From NCBI GenBank assembly GCA_020636215.1, contig JACJYG010000011.1, positions 62,001 through 126,000 on the forward strand: 64,000 nt of DNA, given 5' to 3'. This document shows, piece after piece, positions 7,957 to 15,533 of the stretch. The notes under the pieces are model-generated. The model was not told where the DNA came from, did no database searches, and saw only the letters and a list, made by a program, of their open reading frames with translations. Within the stretch, counting starts at the first letter, position 1, and each line of letters starts with the position of its first letter. The stretch comes from Lewinellaceae bacterium (GTDB lineage Bacteria > Bacteroidota > Bacteroidia > Chitinophagales > Saprospiraceae). Both the position numbers and the translations under genes were made by a program.

Positions 7957-9594
7957 CTATGGAATATACGCAGTGTTCTGCGTATTTTCAACTTCTACTC
8001 TTGGACCAAAAGTAACTAAATCAATGGATTTAAAAGTTTTTTTAATTTCCGTCCTACATACCGAATAATCATCACTTTCATATAAACTAAACAAGAAGGG
8101 TAAGGATTCTAACTCATATGAACTCTTCACAATTTTCGTCATCCAATATCTTTTGCAATTATTTTCTAAATCGTTATCAGAAAGAATAATATTTCCGAGT
8201 TCATAAATAGTTACTTCACCATTTTCGAAGTCCTGTAATTGACGAAAATACTTTTCAGAAAGATCATATTCCTTTTTTGAAGAGGACAGGTTAAACCTTG
8301 CATAATTTTCTTTAATATCTTGAAAGTTCTTTAATGAGCTTAAATAGAACAATCTGCTATCATCGATTGGATCATTTTTTATCAAACAATCAATGCCATG
8401 GATAACGTGATCAATATTTCTTTTGTATGGATCATTTCCATACTCTTTACTTCTTATCAGAATAGCTTTTAACTGTCCTAAATCGCTTGTTTTTCTCACC
8501 ATATACCAAACTGGAAATGTTATTCCATTGGAAGGAACTTTTAATGCAGATGCAATATTAGGCCAAGATTGATGAGCGGTTAATTCTGTTAAATTTTCAT
8601 CAACAATTTTTAGATTGGTAAATCCTTGACAAAATAGTCGGCAAATTGAGATAGTTGGAGGAAGATCTAAATGCCTATTTTCGAGCCTTCCATTCGCAGT
8701 AGCAGCATCTGAAAAAAATTGATCTCTAAATTGATTAAATTGTCCTCGTAAATATTGAGGTTGAATAGGTATGGCATCAGGATTGTTGTTTTCAATCCTT
8801 ACAGGCAAAACATTCTGACCATTTCTAACTTTACGAAGTGTAACAGGGTTTGCGACCTCCAATGAATTTATCAAATTTACGATGTCGTTTTCTCGTGGCG
8901 CTACATTCAGTCTTTCAAAGTTGCTTAACCAATCAGGAAGTTCATTCGGCACCTCAGGTAATAAAAGAAACAAAGAAGCTACATTATTTATTTGTCTTTC
9001 CAAATTCTGTTCCTCCTGAATCTTCCGATATATTTCATCAATTATTAGCTGCTTCTCTTTTGTAAGAACAATTAATTTAGGAATTTGGGGGATGTAAGGC
9101 TTAAAGTTATTTGATTCTGCAATTAAGCAAATAAAGCTTGATACCTCTTGAAACAGGACAGATAATATATCAAAATTTAACCCTATCCCATTATGGAGCC
9201 CATTTGCTCTTGCTATTATAACAACTCTAAATCTATTAGTAAGTTCTAGTAATTTATTAAGGTGATCATCACCATTATTAACCCCATTGGTTAAAAAGGT
9301 AATATTGGCTGAACGCTGTTTTAACAAAGCGCGAAAATCTGCTAAAATTTCTACAGCGGTTTTATATCGCAATCCATTTTTTATCACAACCTTTTTGTCA
9401 AATGCCTGTACAAGTACGGCACTCATTATCAATTCAATTGAAGACCCTATTAACCCAGTTTCTGGAGCATATCTAACTATTGTTTCCTTATGTTCAAGTC
9501 TATGGAATGATGATATTCCCAATTGAGCAAGCGCCAAAAACTCTATACTTGCCTCTGCTAACCGAATACAATCTTTCTTTAATAGTCTTGGCAT
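7957..9594 (-). CDS. Putative HEPN-like effector in TcmP/Gp37-Gp68 operon
   Basis: 545 residues, not clearly assignable to a named family. The first 140 residues are helical and resemble HEPN/DUF3644-type domains: a helix with ASIEFLALAQLGISSFHRLEH, another with GSSIELIMSAVLVQAF, then FRVVIIARANGLHNGIG. RANGLH (R129 to H134) fits the R-x4-6-H active-site motif of HEPN ribonucleases. Residues 145-230 are also helical with a likely coiled segment (EIYRKIQEEQNLERQINN), and the rest is unassigned. It starts 17 bases after the Gp37/Gp68-like gene, which is coupled to TcmP, so all three are one operon. An RNA-cleaving effector controlled by its neighbours is inferred; the motif is seen, the activity is not known. 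Confidence 0.6.
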   Translation of the reverse strand: MPRLLKKDCIRLAEASIEFLALAQLGISSFHRLEHKETIVRYAPETGLIGSSIELIMSAVLVQAFDKKVVIKNGLRYKTAVEILADFRALLKQRSANITFLTNGVNNGDDHLNKLLELTNRFRVVIIARANGLHNGIGLNFDILSVLFQEVSSFICLIAESNNFKPYIPQIPKLIVLTKEKQLIIDEIYRKIQEEQNLERQINNVASLFLLLPEVPNELPDWLSNFERLNVAPRENDIVNLINSLEVANPVTLRKVRNGQNVLPVRIENNNPDAIPIQPQYLRGQFNQFRDQFFSDAATANGRLENRHLDLPPTISICRLFCQGFTNLKIVDENLTELTAHQSWPNIASALKVPSNGITFPVWYMVRKTSDLGQLKAILIRSKEYGNDPYKRNIDHVIHGIDCLIKNDPIDDSRLFYLSSLKNFQDIKENYARFNLSSSKKEYDLSEKYFRQLQDFENGEVTIYELGNIILSDNDLENNCKRYWMTKIVKSSYELESLPFLFSLYESDDYSVCRTEIKKTFKSIDLVTFGPRVEVENTQNTAYIP

Positions 9595-9611
9595 TGCTTG
9601 TTTTCTTTCAT

Positions 9612-10340
9612 TTAATTTTCTTGGTAATTTGAATTATAAGGCATTTCATCATATGTTTGTCCATTCAACAATCGACCAGCAGCTTTTTTATTTTTACCTC
9701 CCCATTGTTTAAAAAAGAATGCTACATTCTTCTTTGTACACTGGTCTAAAATATTTTGAACCCATTCCTCTCTCATCTCTCTTGGTTTGAATCCACTTTC
9801 ACCTCCAACAATTACCCAATCAATTCCTTTTAATGGCAGTCTTTTTAATGGACCAATTAATGGCTCTAATGATAAAAACTTAATGTAAGCAGTAGTATTT
9901 TGTAGGTCTTTTATCCTATATTTTACTTCCGAATCTTCCACGGAAACTCCCATCCATATATTGTTCGTCCAAGTCAACTCTTTATTTAATTCCTTAAGCC
10001 GACTGCTCCTTTTAGTTAATATTTGAAAAATATGTTGAGGGTTATCTTTCATGACATCAAAAACCCTCTTAATGAAATCCAACGAAACATCTTCATGAAA
10101 CAAATCACTCATCGAATTTACAAACACTGTCTTTCTTCCTTTCCATTTATATGGTTCTTTTAACGTTTCTGGATGTTCCACAACTGTCTTAAAACCTTTA
10201 CTATATTTTTCTTGCCCCATAGCCTTTAGACGTCGGGTCATTATTTCAGCGTAACAATATTTACATCCTTGTGAGATTTTGGAACATCCAGTTGTTGGAT
10301 TCCAAGTCATTTCAGTCCACTCAATAGTACTTACAGCCAT
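9612..10340 (-). CDS. Three-Cys-motif protein, phage Gp37/Gp68 family (DUF5131)
   Basis: 242 residues from the ATG at 10340 (MAVSTIEWTEMTWNPTTGC); a longer start would overlap TcmP by 22 bases. The family signature is intact: W-T-x2-T-W-N-P, then C19-x6-C26-x2-C29 (TGCSKISQGCKYCYAE), followed by KWKGRKTVFVNSMSDLFHEDV, QILTKR, NIWMGVSVED, FLSLEPLIGPL and WVIVGGESG. The three cysteines are thought to bind an iron-sulphur cluster as in radical-SAM-like enzymes. The family occurs in phages and beside TcmP partners; its reaction is unknown. The start codon overlaps the TcmP stop by one base (TAATG), so translation is coupled. Confidence 0.88.
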   Translation of the reverse strand: MAVSTIEWTEMTWNPTTGCSKISQGCKYCYAEIMTRRLKAMGQEKYSKGFKTVVEHPETLKEPYKWKGRKTVFVNSMSDLFHEDVSLDFIKRVFDVMKDNPQHIFQILTKRSSRLKELNKELTWTNNIWMGVSVEDSEVKYRIKDLQNTTAYIKFLSLEPLIGPLKRLPLKGIDWVIVGGESGFKPREMREEWVQNILDQCTKKNVAFFFKQWGGKNKKAAGRLLNGQTYDEMPYNSNYQEN

Positions 10341-11494
10341 TAATCTATTCTTATATGACAAGAGTTAATCAGCATTACAGATTTTCTATGGTTTATGGAA
10401 TCTGTATACCAAGCTTTTGCTTTCCCTTCATCAACAAGTTTTCTGAAAGCTTTTACATAGTGTGTACCACAATACTTACTTGTTGGATGATGCTTTTCAA
10501 AAATATCTGTCACTAAATTAGTTGCATTCTTGAATTTTACAAACAATTCGTTGGACAAATTTGCTACATTTTGGTCTTCGAATTGAATCATCCCATCAGG
10601 AATATCCATTTTTTTTGCATCAAATGTATAGGTTCCATCTTTTTCTAAGTTAGCCCCTATATTATCAAAATCATTATATGTTTGTTTTATTAACTCGTAT
10701 CCTTTTGAGTGCTTAGTTAGATGCATCAAGTAATGACTTGTGGCGGTGCTGTCTTCCTCTTGAAATTTAAATGAGGTAACATGCAAGTCACTCCCTAAGA
10801 GTAATTTAAATTCGTCACCAAGTTTTTCCATTATTAAATTCAGCCTTTCAAATGGACGAGCTTTATATCGTCTTTCTTGTTTGATTAGGGCGATGTTGTT
10901 AGGGAATAAAATATTCATTAATTCATCGAACTTATTGTTTTTTATAGCCGCATGTATTCTCTTTATATTAACAAATAAAAAAATTTCGTTACCCCATCCA
11001 TTCATAAACTTGGCTAAAACTTTAGGGTTTATTCCTTTATAGCCCCAAGGATCCACAAACAACAATGTTGGATACTTATTTTTGCCGTTTTCGTCGGCGT
11101 GCTTTTTTGTTAAGTATTTATCTATTTTATCATCTTCTCCAACAGTTTTGTTTCCAAAAGCTGGTTCTTTGAAAAATGTACCTTCTTCATATCTATCATA
11201 GAAATTTTTCTTTATTTCCTCAGAATATTGATTATCATTGAATAAGAATCTAACTTTCCTTGCCAAAATTTCATCTTTTGCAATTTGATCGGCTATTAAA
11301 AACGGCGTCGATGGATTCCCATCTTTATATAATCCTGGACCACAAAATAAGTCGATATATCTTATTTCATCTTGTTGCCCATACCTATCAATGATTTTGC
11401 AATACGGATAAAAATAAGCTGCAACTATATTTGCTTTAATTCTAGAGGAAGGAGTTTGTTTATCAAAGAAATGTTGGTTTCCTTTATTATTCAT
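10340..11494 (-). CDS. tcmP: Three-Cys-motif partner protein TcmP
   Basis: 384 residues. TcmP proteins are defined by their regular pairing with a three-Cys-motif (Gp37/Gp68) protein, and that partner follows directly. The N-terminal two-thirds look like a Rossmann methyltransferase: IDLFCGPG (about 47-54) is motif I and LLFVDPWGYKG is motif IV. The start MNNKGNQHFFDKQTPSSRIKA is typical, as is a K-T-x-I-K-like element in the family. The C-terminal 100 residues may be a winged-helix segment. It is the first gene of a three-gene operon ending in a HEPN-like protein. The insertion sequence at 11565 lies only 70 bases upstream and may have replaced its native promoter. Confidence 0.88.
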   Translation of the reverse strand: MNNKGNQHFFDKQTPSSRIKANIVAAYFYPYCKIIDRYGQQDEIRYIDLFCGPGLYKDGNPSTPFLIADQIAKDEILARKVRFLFNDNQYSEEIKKNFYDRYEEGTFFKEPAFGNKTVGEDDKIDKYLTKKHADENGKNKYPTLLFVDPWGYKGINPKVLAKFMNGWGNEIFLFVNIKRIHAAIKNNKFDELMNILFPNNIALIKQERRYKARPFERLNLIMEKLGDEFKLLLGSDLHVTSFKFQEEDSTATSHYLMHLTKHSKGYELIKQTYNDFDNIGANLEKDGTYTFDAKKMDIPDGMIQFEDQNVANLSNELFVKFKNATNLVTDIFEKHHPTSKYCGTHYVKAFRKLVDEGKAKAWYTDSINHRKSVMLINSCHIRID

Positions 11495-11553
11495 AACCCT
11501 TTTTTAAACTAAATATAATGGTTTTTCATATAATTAGGAAGAATATTTGTACC

Positions 11554-11564
11554 CCCCCCCACCC
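11554..11564 (+). repeat. Target-site duplication, left copy (11 bp)
   Basis: CCCCCCCACCC directly abuts the left terminal repeat of the ISAs1-like element and is repeated exactly at 12825-12835. The C-run makes the exact length ambiguous (8-11 bp), compatible with ISAs1-family duplications. Confidence 0.75.
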
Positions 11565-12824
11565 AAGGGCAGACGCATAAAAATGCCAAATAAAAACAAA
11601 GGGGTAGCTGTGGTGGAAAAAAATAAAATGGCTGAGAATCGAGTTTCGCTCCAAAGCCTGGTTACCGTGTTTGAGGGCGTTCCTGATTTCAGGATCGACC
11701 GGCACAAGAAGTATACACTGGGTGAGATATTATTCCTCACCCTTAGCGCTGTGATAAGCGGGTTTACGGAGTGGGAGGAAATTGCTGACTTTGGGGAGGA
11801 GAAACTGGGCTGGCTTCGAGGGTTTTACCTTTATGAAAACGGTACACCATCCCATGATACCATCAACCGGGTGGTATCTTTTTTTTTTGGATTATCAGGG
11901 CCTTTGAGGAACATTTCATTCGCTGGGCTACGCAGGATATAAAGTTGCCGGACGGCACGGTGATAAACGTGGACGGCAAAAACTTCGTGGGAGCGCCACC
12001 AAGAAAGAGCAGCAAACCCCGCACTCGGAAGGCGGCAAAGGCGCCGTACATCTAGTGCATACTTGGTGCAACGAGCTGCAGCTGTGCTCAACCAATACAA
12101 GACGGAGGATAAGTCAAATGAAATCACGGCTATCCCTGCCCTTTTAGAATGGCTGGACGTTCGCGGCTGTATAATAACCATTGACGCTATGGGCTGCCAG
12201 AAGGCAATTGCTCAGCAAATAATCAAGCAGGAAGCCGATTATGTCCTGGGCTTGAAAAACAATCACAGCAAGCTTTTGGAAGATGTTAAAGGGCTATTTG
12301 AGCAAGCCGGAATAATTACCGAGCAGGAACTTCAGCTGGAAATGGAGCCGGAACACCTTCAAGAACAAACAAGCCGTGGGCATGGGCGGCTGGAAAAGCG
12401 AGTGTGCCGGATATTGCTTAAGTATACCTATTAGGTGAAGCATTCCAGCTGGAATGGGCTGGGCTTCAATCGATAGTTGAAATAACAGCCCACCGATATG
12501 TTATGGCTAGCGGACAATTTAGTTTAGAGAGGCGCTATTACATTAGCAGCTTGAACTCAGGCGCAACCGAATTTAATCAAATTGTCCGTAGCCATTGGGC
12601 AATCGAAAACAACCTGCATTGGTCCTTAGATGTGCAATTCAAAGAAGACCAAAGCCGAAAGCGGGCTCACAATGCTGCTGCGAACTTTGCTATTATTTTA
12701 CGCTTCGCTTTGAGCTTGTTAAAAAAATACCCGGAGAAAATAAGTATTCATCGAAAACAAAATAAAAGTGCAATGTCAGACAAATATAGGGAACAAATCA
12801 TGGGGATTTAATGCGTCTGCCCTT
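11565..12824 (+). mobile_element. ISAs1-family insertion sequence (1260 bp, inactive)
   Basis: Bounded by 14-bp perfect terminal inverted repeats: AAGGGCAGACGCAT at 11565-11578 and its complement at 12811-12824. It is flanked by the 11-bp direct repeat CCCCCCCACCC. The length and the single plus-strand transposase gene fit the ISAs1 family (about 1.2-1.35 kb). Intact ends with an exact target duplication imply a fairly recent insertion, yet the transposase has several frame breaks. The last stop codon lies inside the right terminal repeat junction. Confidence 0.85.
11583..12811 (+). pseudogene. ISAs1-family DDE transposase, multiply frame-shifted
   Basis: Three open pieces collinear with an ISAs1 transposase. 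Piece one starts at 11583 and reads the N-terminal associated domain (FEGVPDFRIDRHKKYTLGEI, TEWEEIADFGEEK, GTPSHDTINRVVS). Frame breaks follow in the T-run near 11880 and near 11985 (INVDGK and then LRGSATKKEQQTPHSEGGKG in another frame). Piece two carries TIDAMGCQKAIAQQII with the second catalytic Asp and LKNNH. A further shift lies near 12430, before piece three with HWAIENNLHWSLDVQFKED (catalytic Glu) and ALSLLKKYP. At least four shifts, some in homopolymers, so assembly error should be excluded, but as read it is inactive. Confidence 0.85.
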
Positions 12825-12835
12825 CCCCCCCACCC
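12825..12835 (+). repeat. Target-site duplication, right copy (11 bp)
   Basis: CCCCCCCACCC adjoining the right terminal repeat of the ISAs1-like element; exact partner of 11554-11564. Confidence 0.75.
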
Positions 12836-13407
12836 CACTTGCGTATACCCCTCCTATCTCTCCCCGCCTCCCTCCTGCAAAATAGTACAAGTCAAAGATT
12901 CCCCCAAATACATAACCGTCTACAAACGGCTACAAGCGTTTACAAATGCCTCCCGCCTGCAATCCCCAAGGGGCGCAAAGAGCGCGCCCCTTCTTTCTTA
13001 CTAACACTACGCTTTCAAGGTAAGGATTAAATCTTATATGACAATGTTGCTATGTAATTTTTTTGGGGAGCTTGTAGTGCCGCGGGGGAAAAATCAATAT
13101 TTTTTTTCTAAGCTTGCCAGAGGAGAGCTTCGAAAACTCAGGGCATAATAGGAAATTACACCCTGAGAGCCCGGTGGCCGGCGGACATCAGGGTACAGTT
13201 TCCTTGTCGTGCGCATTAGGGTTCAAGAGCGGAAAACACAATAAAGATTCGAAAACTCAGGGCTGAATTGGATAGCCTCCCGTTTACATTCGGGGCTTCC
13301 CCTAATCCCGAAGGGGCGGCATGAAACTGACGTACGACATGCTGACATTCGACGTGCTGACGTGCGACGTCCAGGCCTCCCGACACACCAGGCAGAGCCT
13401 GGCAACA
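12836..13407. other. Gene-free interval with short direct and tandem repeats
   Basis: I see no supported gene in this 570-base stretch. A 16-bp direct repeat, TTCGAAAACTCAGGGC, occurs at 13129-13144 and 13248-13263. At 13327-13370 are three 15-bp tandem units (CTGACGTACGACATG, CTGACATTCGACGTG and a partial CTGACGTGCGACGT). A small hairpin sits near 13290-13320 (CCCCTAATCCCGAAGGGGC-type). These look like remnants of decayed repeats rather than coding sequence. Confidence 0.5.
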
Positions 13408-13605
13408 TCACCCTTTCCGCTCGTAGATCACATATTCGGTCAACAACAGAAATAGTGGGAAGGCGATGCTCAGCACCACCTGGCTATCTCTTCCAATAAA
13501 ATCTCCATCGGAGAGGGAATTGAAACCGTCAAAGATCAGGAAGAGGATAAAAGCTAAGGAGCAGCTTTGGAGCAGGCCGAAAATCCAGAATATTTGCTTT
13601 TTCAT
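13408..13605 (-). CDS. Small two-helix membrane protein
   Basis: 65 residues, ATG at 13605. Two hydrophobic segments (IFWIFGLLQSCSLAFILFLIF and VVLSIAFPLFLLLTEYVIY) are joined by a short polar loop (SLSDGDFIGRDSQ), with a basic end ERKG. It has no recognised family. The codon pattern and membrane layout make a real gene plausible, but it stands alone between repeat-filled intervals, so it could be a relic. Confidence 0.45.
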   Translation of the reverse strand: MKKQIFWIFGLLQSCSLAFILFLIFDGFNSLSDGDFIGRDSQVVLSIAFPLFLLLTEYVIYERKG

Positions 13606-13805
13606 GACTGGCTATTGGCTGTATGGTTGACCGTCTCCAGGGAGCCGGTTAAAAATGGTTGATGGCTGATGGCTGAATGGCTGGCTCAACAAGTCCCGGG
13701 GTTCAACCTCGGTGAGCTAATATTGTCCATCACCAATGCCTCTTTAAAGACAACAAATATTCCGGCGGTATAGCTGACACAGCGGTTCCCAATTTAAACC
13801 ATTTA

Positions 13806-13955
13806 GTAACTATTCAGCATCATGGTAATTAGCCTCCTGAAGCAAAATTTTGTAATCCGACCTTCCCCTTCCAAGGGGAATGAGAAGGGGTTCAGACAGG
13901 AAAAGCCTACAAAATTTTGCTTCAGGAGCATTGTGGACCGCATACTGAATAGTTA
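13806..13955. repeat. Long nested inverted repeat
   Basis: Perfect 21-bp arms at 13834-13854 and 13908-13928 (core CCTGAAGCAAAATTTTGTA) enclose about 53 bases that themselves hold a CCCCTT-CCAAGGGG-type stem. Outer near-matching arms (GTAACTATTCAGCAT at 13806-13820, and ATACTGAATAGTTAC at 13939-13953) continue the symmetry. It lies in a gene-free gap (13606-14175). It may be a miniature inverted-repeat element or a strong bidirectional terminator; no target duplication was evident. Confidence 0.6.
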
Positions 13956-14042
13956 CACCATTTATTCGTATACAACAATTTAGCAGGACTGAATAGTTGG
14001 ATGGTTGGAGAACGCGGGATTGTTTCAAGTGTAAATACAAAA

Positions 14043-14128
14043 TTGATACTATGGATTGGCCCCATCCATAGTATCAACCAGCCCGAAGGGCCAAAGTATC
14101 CCTTTTTGCCCGTTGACGGGCAAAAAGG
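14043..14128. repeat. Pair of perfect hairpins downstream of the aspartyl-protease-like gene
   Basis: Hairpin one has exact 14-bp arms, TTGATACTATGGAT at 14043-14056 and its complement at 14064-14077, with a 7-base loop. Hairpin two has exact 12-bp arms, CCTTTTTGCCCG at 14101-14112 and its complement at 14117-14128, with a TTGA loop. Both lie just past the stop of the minus-strand gene at 14176. Terminator function is possible, but the family resemblance to the palindromic element at 15241-15531 (shared ATGGATACT-like words) suggests a dispersed repeat. Confidence 0.55.
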
Positions 14129-14175
14129 AGCATCAAGTAGTATCTCTAAACAAGTACTATAGGCTAAATGAACGA

Positions 14176-15105
14176 TCACTCAAACTTCGCCAGGCCATTC
14201 GGGTAATCCACCGTCAGGCGGAAGTACTGCAGGGCGGAGCCGCCCAGGGCGCCCATCACGGGCTGGCCGGTAAAGCGGGAGAAATAGGTAAGGTATTGGC
14301 TATCGGGGCGGGAGCAGAACCAAACCGGCCCTACGGTGTGCCCGGCGACGGTGATTTCCGGTACCTGGATCATTTTTACATTGCCCAGCTCGCTGTCGGC
14401 CTGCTCCACTACCGGCCATTCCGGATGAGCGGCCCGCCATTCTTCGAATACCGATTCGATGATGAAGGAGGTAGCCAGCGCCGAATGGGTGGTATCGCCC
14501 ATGGCTTCACAGGCTTCCGGGGTAGGCAGTAGGCGCGCTCCGGTGTCCAGTACCAGTGGCAAGGCTTCCCCGTCCACTTCCACGCTGAGGCTGGCAAAGC
14601 TGGTAATCCGGCCGCCCTGGCCATTCCCCAGGAAACCCAGGGGAATCGTATGGGACTCCAGGGGCGACAGCGGCGCCTGGTAGGCCCAGAATTCCTGCTG
14701 CAGGTAGTCCAGCGTCCAGCAGTTGCGGCCAAACCAGGCCTGGCCCAACATGCCATCGGCGCCACACTCCAATTCGCCCGATCCATAGGAGATCAGCAGG
14801 CTTCGCTCCTTTCCGGTGAGCGGCAATTCTGCACCGGCGAGCAGGGCATCTAGTTCCACAAAGGAGTTTCCCGATTCTTCCACGATAGCCATCGCAGGTT
14901 GGCGGTGGAGGGCCCGCTCCAACAGGAAGGTCCCTCCGGTGGTGTTGGCAAAAAAGGACAAGGCCCCACCCGGTGCTTCTGCCTTGATGAATAACAATTG
15001 GTTTTTAAAAGTTCCGGGAAGCTGCTTTGGCTGGCTTTCCTGCGCCATTCCCAGTGCATAGGCCAGGACAAACAGGAGTGTAACGAGGTTTACTTTTGGC
15101 TTCAT
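14176..15105 (-). CDS. Secreted aspartyl-protease-like protein (retropepsin fold)
   Basis: 309 residues from the ATG at 15105, which yields a signal peptide (MKPKVNLVTLLFVLAYALGM-A); an upstream GTG is less likely. The C-terminal lobe has LPLVLDTGARLL, a D-T-G active-site motif, and ends with PVMGALGGSALQYFRLTVDYPNGLAKFE, the typical G-x-x-G...DY end of retropepsin-like domains. The N-terminal lobe shows FFANTTGGTFLLE where a second D-T-G would lie (N-T-T-G), then ISYGSGELECGADGMLGQAWF. Bacteroidota carry many such aspartyl-protease paralogues of unknown substrate. With one altered motif, activity is uncertain. Confidence 0.7.
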   Translation of the reverse strand: MKPKVNLVTLLFVLAYALGMAQESQPKQLPGTFKNQLLFIKAEAPGGALSFFANTTGGTFLLERALHRQPAMAIVEESGNSFVELDALLAGAELPLTGKERSLLISYGSGELECGADGMLGQAWFGRNCWTLDYLQQEFWAYQAPLSPLESHTIPLGFLGNGQGGRITSFASLSVEVDGEALPLVLDTGARLLPTPEACEAMGDTTHSALATSFIIESVFEEWRAAHPEWPVVEQADSELGNVKMIQVPEITVAGHTVGPVWFCSRPDSQYLTYFSRFTGQPVMGALGGSALQYFRLTVDYPNGLAKFE

Positions 15106-15240
15106 CTTTACTTTGTTTTTATAGTGTTTCACAATTTCGCTTTCCCGTTTGATGTAGTTTTAAATTTTTCTTTGATGTAGTTCATGTGAATAAGCGGGAA
15201 AACATTACGAAAAACTATAATACAATTAGTGTGCCAAATT

Positions 15241-15531
15241 GAATGGTTGACCGGCTCTAATGAGCCGTATCTGTTTAGCGATGCTATGGATACTCTTTTC
15301 TGGCCCGAATTCGGGCCAGAAAAGATGCTGAACCCCTATCGGGGCAGCGGATACTATCGATTCTAGGCTTCCGATGTGCATCAAATCCCTTTGGGGCAGG
15401 GAGGCAGAGATGGAACGGGCAAGCCATCCCAGTATCTACCGCCTAATGGCGTAGCATCAATCCCGCCCGTACGGGCGGGATGAGCATCTTACAGGAGCGC
15501 TAAACAGGTACAATGAGCCGGTCAGCCATTC
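15241..15531. repeat. 290-bp palindrome-rich element with inverted ends
   Basis: The ends are inverted copies: GAATGGTTGACCGGCTC at 15241-15257 and its complement with one mismatch at 15515-15531. An inner exact pair CTGTTTAGCG lies at 15271-15280 and 15498-15507. Inside are a perfect 32-bp palindrome (15294-15325, centred on CCCGAATTCGGG), a CCCCTATCGGGG hairpin, and a perfect 22-bp palindrome (15460-15481, centred on CCCGTACGGG). It fills the whole gap between the ABC-F and aspartyl-protease-like genes. The GAATGGCTGACC end also occurs at 13620-13690 and 18560-18760, so this is a repeat family. Confidence 0.65.
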
Positions 15532-15533
15532 GT

